From NCBI RefSeq assembly GCF_000151315.2, contig NW_011887306.1, forward strand, positions 365,435 to 382,923: a stretch of DNA of 17,489 nt, given 5' to 3'. The stretch is from Capsaspora owczarzaki ATCC 30864. Taxonomy: Eukaryota; Opisthokonta; Filasterea. Below are positions 13,661 through 17,489 of the stretch, piece by piece. Position 1 is the stretch's first letter, and every line of letters begins with the position of its first letter. Both the position numbers and the translations under genes were made by a program. The notes below the pieces were generated by a model. It did not search any database, was not told the origin of the DNA, and was given only the letters and a program-made list of their open reading frames with translations.

Positions 13661-14788
13661 TCAGTACTTGGTATAACCACCATTGGCATCTATCACAGCT
13701 TGAATGCGGCGCGGCATCGATGAAATGAGATCGCGGCAGACCTCTGGCGTGAGCACTTCTTCGTAGACCGCTTGGAAGCGTTCCCACAACGCGGCCTTGC
13801 TCTTGATCTCCCTCTCCTGGTAGATCTTGTTCTTGACCATGTTCCACGCATTTTCGATGGGGTTGAGGTCGGGAGAGTTCGCAGGCCAGTCCAGGACGGT
13901 GATCTGATTGGTTTCGAACCACTTCGCCACATCTTTTCTTTTGTGACAAGGGGCATTGTCATGCATGAAAATCATCTCGTTTTTGTTGTTCCACACGCGA
14001 ATGCTTGCTAGCAACTCGCTCTCCAAAACTGAGAGGTAGGTGTCGCCGTTCATGACGTCGCCGACCTCGCAGAAAAGCGAAATTCCGAAACGAGAGATGG
14101 CGCCCCAAACATTGATATGGCCACCGCCGAACTTGACCGTGCCCTGCACGCATCGATCGGTCAACGTTTCGCCAACCAGACGCCATACACGACCACCGTT
14201 GTTGTTCCTGTAGAGATAGAGAGCAGTCTCGTCGGAGAAGACGACCCTCAGCCAGTCATCGACGGTCCAATGCTGATGAGCGAGTGCAAAGGCCAAGCGT
14301 CGCTCTTTGTGTGTCTCTTTCAAGAGGGCTTTTTTGACCTTCGCTCCGTTGACAAGTCCTGCACCATGCAGCACCCTTCTTATCGTGCATGGAGAGACAC
14401 GAACTTTGGACAATGTGCGCATAGTGGCGGCCACTTCGGGTGCGGTGTCGGACTCATCGAGGAGGATCTGTGCTACAATGTTGTTGCGGTGAAATGACTT
14501 GAGCTTGCTGGGGCGACCGGGGCGGGGGCTGTCGCTCGTCGTCGCCCTTCCCGAGAAACGTTGGGTGATGCTGATCACTGTAGAACGTGGGAGGTGAAGC
14601 TGGGTGGCGATCTTGTTGTAGGAGAGGCCAGCATTTCGCAACGCGAGCACTTGACCGCGGACGACCTCCCTGGGCATCTTGTCCAGCACGGGCAGCGGTC
14701 TTTTTGGTGAAGTTGGACGCAGCCATACCGGGGGCTGTCTGGGAGCCACGCGGGACGTGGACTGACTGCGTGTGCGAGTCATGCGCAC
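13661..14788 (-). CDS. Tc1-family transposase, DD34E
   Basis: 375 residues, intact. Residues about 38-80 form a first helix-turn-helix (VVRGQVLALRNAGLSYNKIA, LPRSTVISIT). GRPSK at 91-95 is the GRPR-like linker motif, followed by a second helix-turn-helix (about 97-142). The catalytic triad is Asp186 in VVFSDETALY, Asp277 in FMHDNAPCH and Glu312 in SPDLNPIENAW, with 34 residues between the last two: the Tc1 signature. Known function: cut-and-paste transposition into TA. It lies on the same strand as the MCP. Other frames over this gene are long because it is GC-rich, but they carry no domain. Confidence 0.94.
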   Translation of the reverse strand: MRMTRTRSQSTSRVAPRQPPVWLRPTSPKRPLPVLDKMPREVVRGQVLALRNAGLSYNKIATQLHLPRSTVISITQRFSGRATTSDSPRPGRPSKLKSFHRNNIVAQILLDESDTAPEVAATMRTLSKVRVSPCTIRRVLHGAGLVNGAKVKKALLKETHKERRLAFALAHQHWTVDDWLRVVFSDETALYLYRNNNGGRVWRLVGETLTDRCVQGTVKFGGGHINVWGAISRFGISLFCEVGDVMNGDTYLSVLESELLASIRVWNNKNEMIFMHDNAPCHKRKDVAKWFETNQITVLDWPANSPDLNPIENAWNMVKNKIYQEREIKSKAALWERFQAVYEEVLTPEVCRDLISSMPRRIQAVIDANGGYTKY

Positions 14789-14919
14789 AAAAAGACTGAA
14801 CCCAAACCAAAATTTGGGCGGGAAAAGTGAATTTTTTGAGTTTCCTTATATTTTTTATTTTGCTCGCTGCTGCTCTGATATGACTCACAACCCCCGCTCC
14901 CGGTGTTCATCAGACGTTC

Positions 14920-15034
14920 GGTACACCGTACCATGAATGAACATTCCGCGGGCGAGACGGAAAGCAACACAGGTCCCAGGGAGGGCGAAAAAGTGAAAAA
15001 AAGAGGGGGGGTCGAAATTTAATGATCGGGATAG
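14920..15034 (-). repeat. Tc1 right terminal inverted repeat
   Basis: 115 bases, reverse complement of 13382-13496 with two mismatches. The outer end GATCGGGATAG is followed directly by the TA duplication. Confidence 0.92.
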
Positions 15035-15036
15035 TA
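15035..15036. other. target-site duplication (TA), right
   Basis: TA directly outside the right inverted repeat, partner of the TA at 13380-13381. Confidence 0.85.
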
Positions 15037-15209
15037 TGTGTCCAGTAATCGCGGAGAGTGCTGGTGCTAAAACGAATACCTTGATCGAATTGATTGTTAT
15101 CAATGGTTTTCAAGGTTTTGTACTGATATGACGCGAGAGGGATAGGAACAGCATTCTCAGGCAACAAGTTACCTAATACGCTGCGTGCAATCAAATGGTC
15201 GACGTTCAT
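15037..15209 (-). CDS. major capsid protein, N-terminal part (gene split by Tc1 transposon)
   Basis: The ATG at 15209 has ATTATATAA directly before it, the window's usual start context. About 57 codons (beginning MNVDHLIARSVLGNLLPENA) run to the transposon. Counting bases, removing the element with one TA copy leaves the two parts in the same frame with no stop, for a 529-residue product. As it stands, translation runs on into the inverted repeat. The N-terminus precedes the first jelly roll in hexon-like proteins, so a late restart downstream would lack only this arm plus about 65 residues, but no good ATG is seen there. Confidence 0.8.
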
Positions 15210-15247
15210 TTATATAATTATACTTGACAAAATTTAATTATATGACA

Positions 15248-15874
15248 TTAGCCAACAACGTACTTCACATTCCCTCCACGTTTTGCCTTCGGTTTCGCTC
15301 CACTACCAGACTGCACGCTTTTTGCTTCTGGAGGGGTTGATGTTGGAGTTTTTGTTAGTGGCGCCAATGCAGGTGCTGATCTTCGATATGCCTCAAGAAT
15401 CTGTTGGCGTTTAGCTTCTCGATCAGCACCGGTAGTTGGCGCTGATACTGTCGCTGTTGGAGTTGAGGATGGCTTCACTTCCTTAACAGTGCCGCTTGAA
15501 GCCTCCTTTTGAGCATTCACAACGTCAAGAATCTTCGCAGCACCTGCTTCACCAAGTGATTTGAGCTTTTCGGTACCAAACTTTACTGTAGCATCCTTTG
15601 CTGATTGAACCAATTCTGGGTTGTTCTTTACAATCTCTGCTGCTTTACTACCGGTATTTTTAGCAGCCTTGAAAAATGCGGCACCCAAGGCTTTCATACC
15701 ATCTTTCCAGCCTGCACCATGGCGTGTGCCATACTTACGAAGCACTGTGTTGTCACGTACCCCTGTAAATGAACCTCTGCCTGCTTTCATGTAGCCATAT
15801 CCCTCAATGTAAACTTTTCTACGTCCGGCATAATTTGATCTACCTAGGTGTGATCCTGATCTTACGTGTCTCAT
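15248..15874 (-). CDS. basic virion protein, adenovirus pVI/pX-like candidate
   Basis: 208 residues. The N-terminus is very basic and Gly/Tyr/Arg-rich (MRHVRSGSHLGRSNYAGRRK, GYGYMKAGRGSFTG). Residues about 50-75 form an amphipathic helix after a GAGW turn (GWKDGMKALGAAFFKAAKNT), followed by a second helix rich in Ala/Lys/Val (SKAAEIVKNNPELVQSAKDA). Residues about 125-190 are a Thr/Pro/Ser/Ala linker, and the end is basic (KPKAKRGGNVKYVVG). This layout resembles adenovirus cement/core proteins pVI and pX and their Polinton/adintovirus counterparts; the match is by pattern. Expected role: membrane lysis or genome binding inside the capsid, with cleavage by the protease. It sits between penton and MCP. 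GATATAG lies just before the ATG. Confidence 0.68.
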   Translation of the reverse strand: MRHVRSGSHLGRSNYAGRRKVYIEGYGYMKAGRGSFTGVRDNTVLRKYGTRHGAGWKDGMKALGAAFFKAAKNTGSKAAEIVKNNPELVQSAKDATVKFGTEKLKSLGEAGAAKILDVVNAQKEASSGTVKEVKPSSTPTATVSAPTTGADREAKRQQILEAYRRSAPALAPLTKTPTSTPPEAKSVQSGSGAKPKAKRGGNVKYVVG

Positions 15875-15901
15875 TCGCTATATCAATAGAGACGAAAATA
15901 T

Positions 15902-16642
15902 TCAAGGCAATGATAAAGTCAGTTCTACAGTCATATTCGTGTCTTCAATATCCAGAGGTCGATTTGCTTGATCTACAAACCATACACTGATTTCCTCTAT
16001 TGTTGAATTGTTCACCGACACCCAATTTGGGTATGTTGCCGACTCTGTAATCACCTTACCGGCGGCAACTGTGGGTGTATGCGAGTACACTGCTTGTGCA
16101 TGGGGTAATTCTATGTTATTTACGATATCTGTGTTGACGATTACAGTCTGTACTCGATCAAATTGAGGCACGTTTTGTCCGTTATATGAACCTGCAGTGT
16201 ATGTCGCTGCAGTGTATCCAATGAAAGTCGCAAAGTTAGTCGCGGGAACAACCACTGAATATCCAGTGTCGATTACCAGAGAAACACGGTTTTGAGTTGG
16301 ATTGGCATAGAAGTTAATTGGGTACACTTCACTACCATCTACAGTTGTGAAGTGTGAGTTGGCTTTCATCACATTGTGAAGAGCAGCATTCATTGTTGAA
16401 ACCTCATACAACCCCGTCTCAAGTGTAACAGGATAGGTCGTTGCGCTATGAATGTACGAGAATGTGTTATTTCCATATGATGCTTTCACATTCGGATAAG
16501 CAAAAGGAAGAGCGAACTTACGGAGACAAACTTCAGCGTTATACAACATGATTGGTTTGGATAATTTGATGGTAAGTTTGTTGACCTCAGACTTGTCGGC
16601 AATGTTCTTGGCTTGTGTTAAGATAACAGGTTTCTTGGGCAT
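15902..16642 (-). CDS. penton-like minor capsid protein (single jelly roll)
   Basis: 246 residues from the ATG at 16642, which has TTGTATA directly before it. An in-frame ATG at 16660 overlaps the upstream gene by 11 bases and is less likely. The protein is beta-rich throughout with few charged runs. Strand-like segments include KLTIKLSKPIMLYNAEVCLR near the start and the closing WVSVNNSTIEEISVWFVDQ, then RPLDIEDTNMTVELTLSLP. An 'i..i.v...d...rpldi.....v.l.l' ending is typical of Polinton/adintovirus minor capsid proteins. Known role: pentamers at capsid vertices, where a fibre would attach. Context between the coiled-coil gene and the pVI-like and MCP genes supports it. Confidence 0.78.
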   Translation of the reverse strand: MPKKPVILTQAKNIADKSEVNKLTIKLSKPIMLYNAEVCLRKFALPFAYPNVKASYGNNTFSYIHSATTYPVTLETGLYEVSTMNAALHNVMKANSHFTTVDGSEVYPINFYANPTQNRVSLVIDTGYSVVVPATNFATFIGYTAATYTAGSYNGQNVPQFDRVQTVIVNTDIVNNIELPHAQAVYSHTPTVAAGKVITESATYPNWVSVNNSTIEEISVWFVDQANRPLDIEDTNMTVELTLSLP

Positions 16643-16649
16643 TATACAA

Positions 16650-17489
16650 TTAACTAACATATTTCTCTAGTATATGTCGTGATTCCTTCGGTGTTAATGC
16701 TTTTGCCTTACGTAAATATTCAACCATCTCGGCTATTTGATTCTTCACTTCAATGCTGTCGTTCCCTGCATCTGTCTCAGCCATCAACAGTTTCAGCTTC
16801 TCTTTCAGCTCCGTTTTTGACTGTACAATGATATTCGTACCTGCACCTTCAATTATTTTTTGTTTTGTAGATTTCGAAAGATCGTGCTTCGTTTTTGCGA
16901 CCAGCTTTGCGTAATATGTGCGTTCTCCATCTGTGAGATCCAATTTATTAGTATTGATTTTCTGCTTAGTAAACAGTTTCTTGAAGTTGTCTGAAATGTT
17001 TGCGTTCGGGAAACCATCGAGCTTTCGACCGTCTGCTTTGGAAATCGATAATACATTCTTCTTCAACTTCTTTTTGTCAATAAAACAGTCACCAAAGGGA
17101 ATGGATTCACGCACAGGGCGTTTGTAAACACCTTGACCCGAAGTAGATGGTTGCTTTCCTTTGCGTATTGTATTTAATTCTGTTTCCAAGTTTCGTATTT
17201 TATTTTCCCGTTCGTCCACACTTTCCTTAACAAATAACCAATCAGTATATCTTTTTATCATATTATCGTATGCGTTGTTTTGTCCACGGTATATTAGTTT
17301 GTCGACTTGTTTTTTGATTCTGTCGTTTTTTTGCAACAACTCTGTTTTCAATGCGGCAACTGCTTCATTATTATTTTCATTCTTAGCATTTTCCAACTTG
17401 TTCAATATCTCATCGCGCTCTGACCTTTCATTAAAGATGTCTCGTGATAAATTATTGTACTTGTCTTTCCATGCAGGTGGAACTTGTTC
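16650..17489 (-). CDS. coiled-coil virion-block protein, N-terminus beyond window
   Basis: The frame is open from the right edge to the stop at 16650 (279 codons visible). The first in-window ATG is well inside, so the start lies outside. The first 100 or so residues are a charged coiled coil (ELLQKNDRIKKQVDKL, RENKIRNLETELNTIRKGKQ). A middle part follows with IPFGDCFIDKKKLKKNVLSI and FPNANISDNFKKLFTKQKI, and then a C-terminal helical part with LLMAETDAGNDSIEVKNQI and LTPKESRHILEKYV. A conserved IPFG...SD-type protein with an AGND motif near its end occurs in some Polinton/adintovirus virion blocks as I recall. The function is unknown. It directly precedes the penton gene, with a 7-base gap. 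Confidence 0.7.
   Translation of the reverse strand, partial: EQVPPAWKDKYNNLSRDIFNERSERDEILNKLENAKNENNNEAVAALKTELLQKNDRIKKQVDKLIYRGQNNAYDNMIKRYTDWLFVKESVDERENKIRNLETELNTIRKGKQPSTSGQGVYKRPVRESIPFGDCFIDKKKLKKNVLSISKADGRKLDGFPNANISDNFKKLFTKQKINTNKLDLTDGERTYYAKLVAKTKHDLSKSTKQKIIEGAGTNIIVQSKTELKEKLKLLMAETDAGNDSIEVKNQIAEMVEYLRKAKALTPKESRHILEKYVS

Larger units (their letters stand above)
13382..15034 (-). mobile_element. complete Tc1-like DNA transposon inserted in the MCP gene
   Basis: 1653 bases, bounded by inverted repeats starting CTATCCCGATCATT and by a TA duplication. It contains one intact transposase on the minus strand. Its base composition is more GC-rich than the viral DNA around it. Below the 115-base repeats, the inner flanks are weakly similar too (AAACTCAAAAAA followed by GCCCAAATTTT or GCCCAATTTT on the two sides), so older repeats may have been longer. 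Because both repeats agree at about 113 of 115 positions and the transposase has no stop or frameshift, the copy looks young and may be active. Confidence 0.93.

Noticed and set aside
13343-13723. Plus frame of 126 codons crossing the left transposon boundary
   Set aside because: It joins antisense MCP, the inverted repeat and the antisense transposase end; chance open frame.
14454-14888. 144-codon minus frame and several plus frames within the transposon
   Set aside because: These are shadows of the GC-rich transposase gene. The DD34E transposase explains the region, and the other frames show no domain.
1-17489. Terminal inverted repeats or integration sites of the viral element itself
   Set aside because: No long inverted repeat outside the Tc1 element was seen, and coding frames run off both edges, so the ends are not in this window.

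Overview
The window is a compact stretch of a eukaryotic double-stranded DNA virus, or of an integrated copy of one, from the Polinton / Polinton-like virus (PLV) / adintovirus part of virus space. Several signs agree: a candidate double-jelly-roll major capsid protein (MCP), a penton-like minor capsid protein, an adenain-type cysteine protease, an adenovirus pVI/pX-like basic virion protein, a parvovirus-type phospholipase A2, a trimeric fibre-like protein, and a very large B-family polymerase fused to a superfamily 1 (SF1) helicase. That fusion, with a damaged polymerase active site, is a known signature of PLVs, Tlr1 elements and transpovirons. Genes are tightly packed, with gaps mostly of 7-100 bases, and no introns are needed. 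The host cannot be named from the sequence. The Tc1-type transposon and the Pol III style tRNA genes point to a eukaryotic host. Both ends of the element lie outside the window; I saw no packaging ATPase, no integrase and no terminal repeat of the viral element.

Layout. Bases 1-3145 (minus) hold the polymerase-helicase, open to the left edge. Bases 3237-5640 (plus) hold five small genes of unknown function. Four of them start from near-copies of one AT-rich 36-38 base promoter-like block. A small RNA cluster sits among them (4307-4602): one degenerate tRNA-like gene, one good tRNA-Gly(UCC), and a structured stretch ending in a tRNA-like T arm. Bases 5657-7725 (minus) hold a phage-style fibre protein and a small coiled-coil protein. 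Bases 7773-9269 (plus) hold an unknown protein and the phospholipase A2 protein. Bases 9290-17489 (minus) are the virion block, in order of transcription: a coiled-coil protein (open to the right edge), penton, pVI/pX-like protein, MCP, a GLYGAQSGN-repeat virion protein, protease with a long C-terminal extension, zinc ribbon, and a helical protein.

The MCP gene is split by a complete Tc1-like transposon (13382-15034) with 115-base inverted repeats that are about 98% identical, a TA target duplication and an intact DD34E transposase. The capsid reading frame is open on both sides and in register across the insertion, so the insertion looks recent. This suggests an integrated copy that has just lost its capsid gene, or a virus genome carrying a host transposon.

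How the parts fit. The polymerase-helicase would serve replication. The right-hand minus block builds and matures the particle. The fibre and phospholipase would serve attachment and membrane passage. The small plus-strand genes look like an accessory set under shared control. Nearly every gene has a TATA-like element within about 15 bases of its ATG. Two of the convergent gene ends carry perfect TTAATTAA-centred palindromes.
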